Below, one piece after another: positions 1 to 7,183 of a stretch of 27,118 bases of DNA. This DNA is from DAOTXN01 sp034435435 (GTDB lineage Bacteria; Chloroflexota; Anaerolineae; S140-20): positions 1-27,118 of the forward strand of contig DAOTXN010000102.1 of NCBI GenBank assembly GCA_034435435.1, read 5' to 3'. How positions within the stretch are numbered: position 1 is the first letter of the stretch; each line of letters begins with the position of its first letter. Under the pieces are notes generated by a model. The model ran no database searches, was not told where the DNA came from, and worked only from the letters and a program-made list of their open reading frames with translations. The position numbers and the translations under genes are program-made.

Positions 1-198
1 CGCCCTACCTTTTGCCCAGGCTGGCGCGTATGGAAACGCGCCCTACCTTTTGCCCAGGCTGGCGCGTATGGAAACGCGCCCTACCTTTTGCCCAGGCTGG
101 CGCGTATGGAAACGCGCCCTACCTTTTGCCTAGGCTGGCGCGTATGGAAACGCGCCCTACCTTTTGCCTAGGCTGGCGCGTATGGAAACGCGCCCTAC
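1..198. repeat. 38-bp tandem array of palindromic units
   Basis: Five head-to-tail copies of a 38-bp unit (1-38, 39-76, 77-114, 115-152, 153-190) are followed by the first 8 bases of a sixth. Units 1-3 are identical. Units 4 and 5 share one C-to-T change that turns GCCCAGGC into GCCTAGGC. Each unit contributes a perfect 7-bp hairpin, GGCGCGT-ATGGAA-ACGCGCC, followed by CTAC; the 24-bp cores lie at 23-46, 61-84, 99-122, 137-160 and 175-198. The array runs into the window edge, so it may be longer. There are no unique spacers, so it is not a CRISPR. It ends 11 bp before the chosen pth start. The same core occurs in the opposite orientation at 7081-7104 and 7157-7180. Confidence 0.95.
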
Positions 199-209
199 GG
201 GGTGAATTC

Positions 210-800
210 GTGACCGAACAAGAACGTTGGCTCGTCGCTGGACTGGGCAATCCCGGTGCGCGCTACGCCCACAATCGCCACAACGTGGGTTTTCAATGCG
301 TGGACCTTATGGCGCACACACACGGCCTGACCTTCGACAAGCGCCACGGGCAGGCTCGCTTGGCCTTTGGGAGCATACACGAGCGCCCGGTGATATTGCT
401 CAAGTCTCGCACCTACATGAACGACAGCGGCCGGGCCGTCGCTCCCGTGGCCCGTTTTCATAAAGTACCCTTGGATCGTTTACTGGTCGTGTACGACGAC
501 CTGGACCTGCCAGTGGGCAGCGTGCGCATACGCGCTCAAGGCGGCAGCGGCGGCCACGGCGGCATGCGCTCCATCATCCACCACGTCGGCGGGCAAGATT
601 TTCCGCGCGTGCGCATCGGCATCGGTCGCCCGCCGGGGCGCATGGACCCGGCCGACTTTGTGCTGCGCGATTTCGACGCCCACGAGCGCGCGCTCCTGGC
701 CGAGGTCTACGCGTGGGTGGCCCGTGCGATTGAATGCTGGCTGACGGATGGCATCGAAATTGCGATGACCAGATTTAATAGAGTGAGGAGTGAGGAGTGA
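210..800 (+). CDS. pth: Peptidyl-tRNA hydrolase (Pth)
   Basis: This enzyme cleaves the ester bond of peptidyl-tRNAs released from stalled ribosomes, recycling tRNA in the cytoplasm. The 196-residue product has the usual family length. Visible motifs are GLGNPG (11-16), the catalytic His in RHNVGF (H24) and YDDLDLP with the catalytic Asp (D96). The GGHNG-type loop reads GGHGGM, so the position normally held by Asn (E. coli N114) is Gly117. The reading frame stays open upstream through the tandem repeat, but homology begins at about residue 7, so GTG 210 is preferred; GGGGTGA just upstream is a weak ribosome site. It precedes mfd, a common pairing. Its last codons and stop lie in the left arm of a long inverted repeat. 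Confidence 0.95.
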   Translation: MTEQERWLVAGLGNPGARYAHNRHNVGFQCVDLMAHTHGLTFDKRHGQARLAFGSIHERPVILLKSRTYMNDSGRAVAPVARFHKVPLDRLLVVYDDLDLPVGSVRIRAQGGSGGHGGMRSIIHHVGGQDFPRVRIGIGRPPGRMDPADFVLRDFDAHERALLAEVYAWVARAIECWLTDGIEIAMTRFNRVRSEE

Positions 801-882
801 AACGCTCAAGGAGACCTAGGCCGTCTATGAAATAATCGACAATAACGGGCTATGACTCCTTACTCCTCACTCCTTACTCATT
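777..882 (+). terminator. Long-stem hairpin spanning the pth stop and the pth-mfd spacer
   Basis: The 3' end of pth (781-800, built from GTGAGGA words) pairs with 860-879 as an uninterrupted 20-bp stem with two G-U pairs; 12 bp (87-98 of line 701-800, that is 787-798, with 862-873) match exactly. A further AAT/ATT (777-779 with 880-882) pairs after a one-base bulge. The loop is about 59 nt. There is no T-tract, so it is not a textbook intrinsic terminator. The pth stop codon is inside the stem and the mfd start is 8 nt beyond it. It could act as a 3' stabiliser, a processing site or a barrier between the two genes. The structure is clear; its role is inferred. Confidence 0.5.
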
Positions 883-889
883 AGAACCT

Positions 890-3800
890 ATGAACGTCTC
901 GGGGCTTTTATCGCTCGTCGAAAAACTACCTGCGTATCGCGGGCTGGTCGCCGATCTGCAACAGAACCGCCGCGTCGCGCCTGTGGGTTTGCTGCGGGCG
1001 GCCCGCCCGGCTCTGCTGGCGGCGCTGGCGCGTGACCTGGATCGCCCGCTGCTCGTCGTCGTCGGGCAAGTGGAGCGGGCGGCGGCGTTGACCGAGAGCC
1101 TGCACACCTGGTCTCCCACGCCGGGGCGTTTTCTACGCCTGCCCGAACCGCTGCCCCACTTTTACGAGCGCGCCCCGTGGAGCCGCGAGGCCATCAGCGG
1201 GCGTTTGCGGGTGCTCACGGCCCTGGCTGACGAGACAACACCGCCGCCCATCATCCTCGCCTCGGCGCGCGCCCTGATGCAGCTCACCTTGCCCCGCCGC
1301 CAGTTTCGAATGGCGGCCCGCGCGCTGCGCGCCGGCCAGTTACTCGACCTGGAGCGCACGCTGGCCACCTGGGTCGGGCTGGGCTACCGCCACACACCGG
1401 TGGTCGAAGCGCCCGGCGAATTCAGCCGGCGCGGCGGCATCCTCGACATTTTTCCCCCCACGGCCCCCACCCCTCTCCGCATCGAGCTGTTCGGCGACGA
1501 AATCGAGAGCCTGCGCTATTTCGACCCAGCCACCCAACGCTCCCAAGACCGGGTCGAGCAGGCCCTCATCACCCCGGCCAGTGAGTCGCTGCCGCGTTTT
1601 GGCCCGCTGGCCGCCGAAAAACTAGCCAGATGGGACCTGAGCGCGTTGTCCAAAGACGACGCCGAGCCTTTCGTGCGCGACCGGGAGGCCCTGGCCAACG
1701 GCGTGACCTTTAACGGGATCGAGTTCTATCTGCCCTTGCTCTACTCGCAGCCCGGAAACCTGCTAGAGTATCTGCCAGAAAAGGGACTGGTCATCCTCGA
1801 AGACCGAGAGGAACTGGCTGGCGCGTGGGGCGAGATGGAGAGCCGCGCCCTTGACCTGCGCAACAGCGCCGAACAGGCCGGGCTGTTGCCGCCGGACTAC
1901 CCGGCTGCGCATTTATCGTGGGAACGCTGGCAGGCGGCGCTGAACGACCGCCCTGTGTTAGAGCTGGGATACGGCAGCGAGATGGACTCAGAGGGCAGCG
2001 TTTCCGGCCTGTCGCACGCCTTTACGCCCGGCCCGCGCCTGGGCGGACAACTCAAGCCTCTGGTGAGCCACATACGCCTGGCGCTGGAGGCCGGCGAGCG
2101 CGTGGTCGTCGCCAGCCGGCAGGCCAGCCGCCTGGCCGAGTTGTGGGGCCAGGAAGACAGTTACGTGGCCCCGGCCCCGGCGCTCACCGAGTTGCCCGCC
2201 GGACGCCTCACCTTCGTCCAGCTCGCCCTGGCCGAAGGGTGGGGCCTGAAAACTCCCGCCCAGACGTGGCAACTGCTGACCGACGCCGAGATATTTGGCT
2301 GGGCGCGTCCGCAGCCGCGCCGCCGTCGCCCGCGCAAGGCGGCCCCGGAGACCTTTTTCGCCGACATGACCCCCGGCGATTACGTGGTGCACATTGAGCA
2401 TGGCATCGGCGTCTTTCGCGGCCTGACCACCCTGGAATTGGACCGCGTCGAGCGCGAGTACCTGCTGGTCCAATACGAGGGCGAGAGCAAGCTCTACGTG
2501 CCCATCCACCAGGCCGACCGGCTCAGCCGCTACATCGGCGCCACCGACCGCCCGCCGCACGTCCACAAGCTAGGCGGCGTGGAATGGAGCCGGGCCCGCC
2601 AGCAGGCCCAACGCGCCGTTGCACAGGTCGCCGAGGAACTGCTCGAATTGTACGCCGCGCGCGAGACGGTGACGGGGCACGCCTTTGCCTCCGACGCGCC
2701 CTGGCAGGCGGAATTAGAGGCCGCTTTTCCCTACGTCGAGACCGAAGACCAGCTCCACGCCATCGAACAGGTCAAGCAAGATATGGAACTGGCCCGGCCG
2801 ATGGACCGGCTGATTTGCGGCGACGTGGGTTATGGCAAGACCGAGGTCGCGCTGCGGGCGGCTTTCAAGGCCGTGATGGACGGTAAGCAAGTCGCCATCC
2901 TGGTGCCCACCACCGTGCTGGCCCAACAACATTACACTACCTTCCGCGAGCGGCTGCGCTCCTTCCCGGTCGAAGTCGAGATGCTCTCGCGCTTTCGCTC
3001 GCACACCGCGCAGCTACAAGTGCTCGACGCGCTGGCCGACGGGCGGGTAGACATAGTCGTGGGCACGCACCGGCTGTTGAGTCGGGACGTGCAATTCAAG
3101 GACCTGGGATTGCTCATCATTGACGAAGAGCAGCGCTTTGGCGTGACCCACAAGGAACGCCTGAAGCAGATGCGCACCGAGGTAGATGTGCTGACCATGA
3201 CCGCCACGCCCATCCCCCGCACGCTGTACATGAGCCTGACCGGCGTGCGCGACATCAGCACTATCGACACGCCCCCCGAAGAACGTCTTCCGGTGCGCAC
3301 CCACGTGGGCCAATACGACGACAGCATCGTGCGCCACGCCATCCTGCGCGAGGTGGACCGGGGCGGGCAGATATTTTTCGTACACAACCGGGTGATGAGC
3401 ATCGAGCAAATCCGGCGGCGGCTGGAGCAGGTCGCGCCCGAAGTGTCCATCGAAGTGGCTCACGGCCAGATGCCCGAAGCCGAGCTAGAGCGAGTGATGT
3501 TGCGCTTTGTCGCTGGCGAGATCGACGTGTTGCTCAGCACCAACATCATCGAGAGCGGGCTGGACATCCCCAACGCCAACACGATCATTGTCAACCGAGC
3601 CGACCAGTTTGGCCTGGCCCAACTGTATCAATTGCGCGGGCGGGTGGGGCGCGGCGCGCAACGGGCCTACGCCTACTTTTTCTACGACCATCCGCGCCGC
3701 CTGACCGAAGAGGCCCGCCAGCGCCTGGAAACCATCCGCGAAGCCAGCGAGCTGGGGGTCGGATTTACCATCGCCATGCGCGACCTAGAAATTCGCGGGG

Positions 3801-4372
3801 CGGGCGACATTTTGGGCGCGCGCCAGCACGGGCACGTCTCGGCCGTGGGCTTTGACCTGTACACCCGCCTGCTGGCGCAGGCCGTGCAGGAGCTCAAAGC
3901 CCAGGCTACTGGCGAGACCTTCGTCCCGGCCCTGCCGCCGCTGGTGACGATTGACTTGCCGCTGACGGCGTTCATCCCGGCCGACTATGTACCGGACAAC
4001 ACCTTGCGCCTGCGGTTGTATCGGCGCATGGCTCAAATGGTCAAGCTGCAAGAGGTGGATGCGTTTGCCGAAGAACTGGCCGACCGCTTTGGCTCCATCC
4101 CCGACGAGGTGGACAATTTGCTCTACCAATTGCGGCTCAAAATCCTGGCCGGCGCAGCCCAGGTGGATGGCATCGCCATCGATAGCGGCAAGCTGGCGGT
4201 GCGGTGCGCGCGGCTCGAATACGCCAATCGCCCGGCCTTGCAGCGCCGCTTGGGGCGCGAGCAGGGGGTGCGCGTCAGCCGGCGGGCCGTGTGGGTGCCC
4301 TACACCGAGGCAGCGGAAAAAGAATGGCGGGTCATGCTGGTACAGGTGCTGGAGGCGCTGAGTGAGATGTGA
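890..4372 (+). CDS. mfd: Transcription-repair coupling factor (Mfd)
   Basis: Mfd displaces RNA polymerase stalled at DNA lesions and recruits UvrA. The 1160-residue product is full length. In order it shows a UvrB-like N-terminal region, including EFSRRGGILDIFP near residue 180; a CarD/RID RNA-polymerase-interaction domain from about 490 to 580 (GDYVVHIEHGIG); a superfamily 2 translocase with Walker A GYGKTEVA near 647, DEEQ at 745-748, TATPIPRT and GRVGRG; and a C-terminal TRCF domain. The ATG at 890 gives the usual MNxSGLLSLV-type N-terminus, but no Shine-Dalgarno is visible upstream. The 3' end overlaps the convergent oxidoreductase gene by 41 bp. Confidence 0.98.
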   Translation: MNVSGLLSLVEKLPAYRGLVADLQQNRRVAPVGLLRAARPALLAALARDLDRPLLVVVGQVERAAALTESLHTWSPTPGRFLRLPEPLPHFYERAPWSREAISGRLRVLTALADETTPPPIILASARALMQLTLPRRQFRMAARALRAGQLLDLERTLATWVGLGYRHTPVVEAPGEFSRRGGILDIFPPTAPTPLRIELFGDEIESLRYFDPATQRSQDRVEQALITPASESLPRFGPLAAEKLARWDLSALSKDDAEPFVRDREALANGVTFNGIEFYLPLLYSQPGNLLEYLPEKGLVILEDREELAGAWGEMESRALDLRNSAEQAGLLPPDYPAAHLSWERWQAALNDRPVLELGYGSEMDSEGSVSGLSHAFTPGPRLGGQLKPLVSHIRLALEAGERVVVASRQASRLAELWGQEDSYVAPAPALTELPAGRLTFVQLALAEGWGLKTPAQTWQLLTDAEIFGWARPQPRRRRPRKAAPETFFADMTPGDYVVHIEHGIGVFRGLTTLELDRVEREYLLVQYEGESKLYVPIHQADRLSRYIGATDRPPHVHKLGGVEWSRARQQAQRAVAQVAEELLELYAARETVTGHAFASDAPWQAELEAAFPYVETEDQLHAIEQVKQDMELARPMDRLICGDVGYGKTEVALRAAFKAVMDGKQVAILVPTTVLAQQHYTTFRERLRSFPVEVEMLSRFRSHTAQLQVLDALADGRVDIVVGTHRLLSRDVQFKDLGLLIIDEEQRFGVTHKERLKQMRTEVDVLTMTATPIPRTLYMSLTGVRDISTIDTPPEERLPVRTHVGQYDDSIVRHAILREVDRGGQIFFVHNRVMSIEQIRRRLEQVAPEVSIEVAHGQMPEAELERVMLRFVAGEIDVLLSTNIIESGLDIPNANTIIVNRADQFGLAQLYQLRGRVGRGAQRAYAYFFYDHPRRLTEEARQRLETIREASELGVGFTIAMRDLEIRGAGDILGARQHGHVSAVGFDLYTRLLAQAVQELKAQATGETFVPALPPLVTIDLPLTAFIPADYVPDNTLRLRLYRRMAQMVKLQEVDAFAEELADRFGSIPDEVDNLLYQLRLKILAGAAQVDGIAIDSGKLAVRCARLEYANRPALQRRLGREQGVRVSRRAVWVPYTEAAEKEWRVMLVQVLEALSEM

Positions 4373-5477
4373 TAAAGCGCTCGGCGCGAAAGGGGCGCAC
4401 GTCCACCAGGCTGGTCTTGCCCTCCACAATCAGGTCGGCCAGCACCATTCCCCCCGCCGGGGCGTTCATCACCCCATGCCCGCCCCAGCCGCAGTCGTTG
4501 AAAAAGCCTTTCAGGTGCGGCGCTTGGCCCAAAATAGGGTCGTCGTCGGGAGTGAGTGAGCGCAGCCCGGCCCAGCCGCCCCGGATGCCCGCCTCGGCCA
4601 GCGCGGGCGCGCGGCGCATCGAGTGCTCCACCACCTGGTCCAAAAACGACCCGTCCACTTGGGGGTCTTCCTCGTCGCTTTCTGTTTTTCCCATGCCGAT
4701 GAGCACGCCCGGACCCTCGCGGCTGATGTACCAGCCCGCCTCCAGCTCATAGGTGAACGGAAACTCGCCCGCGTAGGTCGGGATGGGGCCGGTGGTAAAG
4801 ATGTGCCGCTTGTAGTTGGTGATGGGTAGGTCCATCCCCGCCCAAGAGGCCACCTGGCGGGCGCGAAAGCCGGCCGCATTGACCACGCAGGGCGCGGCAA
4901 TGGTTCCAGCCATGGTATGCACGCCCGCCACTCGGTCGCCGCGAATTTCCAGCCCCGTCGCCCGCACGCCCTCGAAAAAACGGACGCCCATGCGCCGGGC
5001 GTGTTGGGCGTAGGCCATCATGATAGAATGCGCGTCAATGTGCCCATCGCGCGGCGTGTACAACCCCAGCGCAATGTCGTCCAGATTCAGGCCCGGCGTC
5101 AAGGCGGCGACGCCGTCCCGGTCCACCAACTGGCTCTCGACGCCGTGTTTTTGCAACACGGCATAGTTGCGGCGGGTTTCGGGGACGTTGTGCTCGCCGC
5201 ACAGCATCAAAAAACCAATGGGCGTGTAACCGGGGTCGGCGCCCAGCTCGTCCGAGAAACGCATCAACGCGTCGAACGAGAGCCGCACCAGCGCCAGACA
5301 GTGCTCCGACGTGAACGAGTGCGCCGTGACCGATGCCGAGCGCCCCGACGAGCCGCTGCCCAGCGTGTTCATCTCGAGCACGCACACGTCGCGCAGGCCC
5401 TTGTGCGCCAGGTGGTAAGCCAGGCTGAGGCCCTGGATGCCCCCACCGATAATGACGATTTCGGCCGTGTTGTTCAC
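4332..5477 (-). CDS. FAD-dependent oxidoreductase, DAO/sarcosine oxidase beta-like
   Basis: The 381-residue protein belongs to the D-amino acid oxidase family of amine-oxidising flavoenzymes. It begins with a Rossmann FAD-binding motif, IVIIGGGIQGLSLAYHL (residues 7-23), followed by GSGSSGRSA. The C-terminus carries CGWGGHGVMNAPAGG, which closely resembles the FAD-contact segment of sarcosine oxidase beta and dimethylglycine dehydrogenase proteins. The substrate is probably an N-methylated or secondary amine such as sarcosine, glycine betaine derivatives or proline, but it cannot be fixed from sequence. The GTG start at 5477 is supported by a perfect AGGAGG 7 nt upstream. The gene stands alone and converges on mfd with overlapping 3' ends, so there is no room for a dedicated terminator. 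Confidence 0.88.
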   Translation of the reverse strand: MNNTAEIVIIGGGIQGLSLAYHLAHKGLRDVCVLEMNTLGSGSSGRSASVTAHSFTSEHCLALVRLSFDALMRFSDELGADPGYTPIGFLMLCGEHNVPETRRNYAVLQKHGVESQLVDRDGVAALTPGLNLDDIALGLYTPRDGHIDAHSIMMAYAQHARRMGVRFFEGVRATGLEIRGDRVAGVHTMAGTIAAPCVVNAAGFRARQVASWAGMDLPITNYKRHIFTTGPIPTYAGEFPFTYELEAGWYISREGPGVLIGMGKTESDEEDPQVDGSFLDQVVEHSMRRAPALAEAGIRGGWAGLRSLTPDDDPILGQAPHLKGFFNDCGWGGHGVMNAPAGGMVLADLIVEGKTSLVDVRPFRAERFITSHSAPPAPVPA

Positions 5478-5521
5478 AGCTCAACCTCCTAACCCGGATG
5501 AGTCAGAACCAAACAGGTTAA

Positions 5522-5600
5522 TCACAGATTCCACAGATTTCACCGATTTCCCATGACTGCCATTTTTCTCTTTAATCCGTGTAATCTGTGTAATCTGTGG
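5522..5600. repeat. Imperfect inverted repeat of AATCTGTG words in a divergent spacer
   Basis: The left arm at 5522-5548 contains two CACAGATT words and a CACCGATT. The right arm at 5574-5600 is the near reverse complement, containing AATCCGTGT, AATCTGTGT and AATCTGTGG. The loop is about 25 nt, and a T-rich stretch follows at 5601-5608. It lies between divergently transcribed genes, so it is not a 3'-end terminator for either neighbour. It could be an operator, an attenuator in one leader, or an inert dispersed repeat. Confidence 0.6.
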
Positions 5601-5676
5601 TTGTTTTCCTGCTCAAAAAACAAGCATTTGACCATTGTGGCAAGTTTAGCACAAGCCCGCTGCGCCGGCAATGGCC

Positions 5677-5705
5677 TTGACAAACCCCTCCCCCTCGTTT
5701 ATAGT
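5677..5705 (+). promoter_or_regulatory. Consensus sigma-70 promoter for a probably leaderless HAD mRNA
   Basis: TTGACA at 5677-5682 and TATAGT at 5700-5705 are separated by exactly 17 bp. The ATG of the HAD gene begins 9 nt after the -10 box, so transcription should start at or within a base or two of the start codon. No Shine-Dalgarno exists in the 8 nt between them, consistent with a leaderless transcript. Confidence 0.7.
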
Positions 5706-5713
5706 TGCCAGCG

Positions 5714-6316
5714 ATGATTCGAGGCGTGATATTCGATTGGGGCGGCGTGCTGATGCGCACGGTGGACGCCGGCGGGCGGCGCAAGTGGGAGCGCAAGCTG
5801 GGCCTGCCATTGTACGCGGTGGATCGGGTCGTGCACGGCAGCCGCTCGTGGAAACAGGCCCAATCGGGCCGCATCACCGACGCCGAATATTGGGCCGACG
5901 TGGCCGCCCAACTGGGGCTGGGCGAAGACGAGCTGGCCGAATTCCGGCGCGACTATTTTGCCGGGGACCGGCTGGACGAAGACATGGTCGCGTTTATTCG
6001 CGGATTGCGCCCGCGCTTCAAAACGGCGCTGCTCAGCAACGCCTCGCCCAGCCTGACCGGCCTGCTGGACGAGCTGGGCGTGACCGATTTGTTCGACGTG
6101 CGGGTTATTTCAGGGCAGGTAGGCGTGCAAAAACCCGACCCGGCCATCTATCGCATCGCGTTAGAGCGGTTGGACCTCGCAGCGGCGGAGACGATTTTTG
6201 TAGACGATTTTATCGAGAACATCGAAACCGCTCAAAGGCTGGGCATGCACACGCTGCACTTTCGGGCCGGGATGGACTGGCAGGCAGAGCTTGAGCGACG
6301 AATGATGGAGGGCTAA
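5714..6316 (+). CDS. HAD-superfamily hydrolase (subfamily IA-like)
   Basis: The 200-residue protein has all four haloacid dehalogenase motifs: motif I FDWGGV with the nucleophilic Asp at residue 8, motif II LLSNAS, motif III Lys in KPDPAIY, and motif IV FVDDFIEN. Motif I has Gly in place of the second Asp of the DxDxT phosphatase signature, as in the YihX and epoxide-hydrolase-N-terminal groups of HAD proteins. It is probably a cytoplasmic phosphatase, but the substrate is unknown. ATG 5714 is chosen because it gives MIRGVIFDWGG directly; an in-frame TTG at 5705 would lie inside the -10 box. A paralogue follows immediately. Confidence 0.88.
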   Translation: MIRGVIFDWGGVLMRTVDAGGRRKWERKLGLPLYAVDRVVHGSRSWKQAQSGRITDAEYWADVAAQLGLGEDELAEFRRDYFAGDRLDEDMVAFIRGLRPRFKTALLSNASPSLTGLLDELGVTDLFDVRVISGQVGVQKPDPAIYRIALERLDLAAAETIFVDDFIENIETAQRLGMHTLHFRAGMDWQAELERRMMEG

Positions 6317-6354
6317 GGACGAAAGACGAAAGACGAATACCCAATACCCAATAT
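6317..6354. repeat. Short-word repeats between two HAD genes
   Basis: Directly after the HAD stop codon come about three GACGAAA-type words and then AATACCCAATACCCAA. The latter 16-mer recurs exactly in the right arm of the adk-rpsI hairpin (10435-10450). The element occupies the place where the start codon and ribosome site of the second HAD gene would be expected. Confidence 0.65.
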
Positions 6355-6369
6355 CCTCTTCCCCAGGCG

Positions 6370-6999
6370 ATAATTTTCGACTTTGGCAACGTGCTTTCCG
6401 CGCCCGACGACCCGGCGGCGTGGGCGGCCCATCTGGACGTTATGGGGGCAGAATTGGGCTTTCGGAGCGGCGCGGCGATGTGGTCCCGTTTCTACGACGG
6501 CGAAGAATGGTGGCTGGCCAAGACCGGGCGCATCGGCGACCAAGAGTATTGGCGGCGCTTGCTGGAGCCTTTGGGATTAAACACGCCGGCCTCGCGCCAT
6601 GCCTGGGTGCAGCGTCTCTTTAGACCCTTCGAACACGTTCACCCGCGTATGCGCGATCTGCTGGAGCAATTGAGACGACACTACCGCCTGGCGCTGTTGA
6701 GCAACGCCAGCGATTGGCTGGCTACGGCGCTAAAGGACGAGTTTCGGCTGGACGGCGTCTTTGACGTGGTCGTCATCTCGGCGCTGGTGGGCATGGCCAA
6801 ACCCGATCCGGCCATCTATGAGCTTGCGCTTGAGCGATTGGGGCTGCCGGCGGCGGCGACGCTGTTCATCGACGACCAGGCTCGTAACACCCGCGCCGCC
6901 GAGGCGCTGGGTATCCCTAGCCTCGTCTTTCCCGGCGTCGCAGGGCTGTGGGCTGAATTGAGGTCGAGAGGCATCCTGGACGCTGCCAACCCGCTGTGA
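6370..6999 (+). CDS. HAD-superfamily hydrolase with no canonical start
   Basis: This is a paralogue of the preceding gene. The frame shows motif I IIFDFGNV from 6370, motif II LLSNAS, motif III KPDPAIY and motif IV FIDDQARN, so the coding sequence is intact downstream. The first ATG, GTG or TTG in this frame is GTG 6391, which lies after the nucleophilic Asp codon (6379-6381) and would give an inactive enzyme. Going upstream, no ATG, GTG, TTG or CTG occurs before the in-frame TGA at 6292. Translation could begin at ATA 6370 or ATT 6373, or the gene may have lost its start when the word repeat at 6317-6354 arose. The coordinates use ATA 6370 as the minimum that keeps motif I. Whether it is functional is uncertain. 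Confidence 0.6.
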   Translation: MIFDFGNVLSAPDDPAAWAAHLDVMGAELGFRSGAAMWSRFYDGEEWWLAKTGRIGDQEYWRRLLEPLGLNTPASRHAWVQRLFRPFEHVHPRMRDLLEQLRRHYRLALLSNASDWLATALKDEFRLDGVFDVVVISALVGMAKPDPAIYELALERLGLPAAATLFIDDQARNTRAAEALGIPSLVFPGVAGLWAELRSRGILDAANPL

Positions 7000-7031
7000 C
7001 ATGTGTTACGCTCAAGAATGGAAATATCTCA

Positions 7032-7183
7032 CTGTGCATTTGCTGCCGGCATGGTATGATTGGAGTATCTTCTCAATATTGTAGGGCGCGTTTCCATACG
7101 CGCCGTTCTGTGCGTTTGCTGCCGGCATGGTATGATTGGAGTATCTTCTCAATATTGTAGGGCGCGTTTCCATACGCGCCGTT
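7032..7183. repeat. 76-bp tandem duplication
   Basis: 7032-7107 and 7108-7183 are identical except for one base (A7038 versus G7114). Each copy contains TGATTGGAG, the left inverted-repeat sequence of the MITE-like element and the 24-bp palindrome core. The unit is exactly twice the length of the 38-bp array unit at the window start, although the non-core sequence differs. Confidence 0.95.
7081..7104 (-). repeat. 24-bp palindrome core, copy in first 76-bp unit
   Basis: This is the exact reverse complement of the 24-bp core present in each unit of the array at 1-198. It forms GGCGCGT/ACGCGCC with a 6-nt loop, preceded here by GTAG. Confidence 0.9.

Noticed and set aside
1..198. CRISPR array
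   Set aside because: The units abut directly without unique spacers, and no cas genes are present.
12..209. N-terminal extension of Pth through the tandem repeat
   Set aside because: The open frame exists only because the 38-bp repeat lacks stops in that frame. The residues repeat with a 38-codon period, and family homology begins after GTG 210.
4917..5492. 191-codon plus-strand frame opposite the oxidoreductase
   Set aside because: Antisense shadow of a well-supported flavoprotein; no recognisable domain and no ribosome site.
5671..6294. 207-codon frame overlapping the first HAD gene
   Set aside because: It is the +1 shadow of the HAD gene; only the other frame carries the four HAD motifs.
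6391..6999. GTG 6391 as the start of the second HAD protein
   Set aside because: It would omit motif I and the nucleophilic Asp, which are encoded in frame just upstream.
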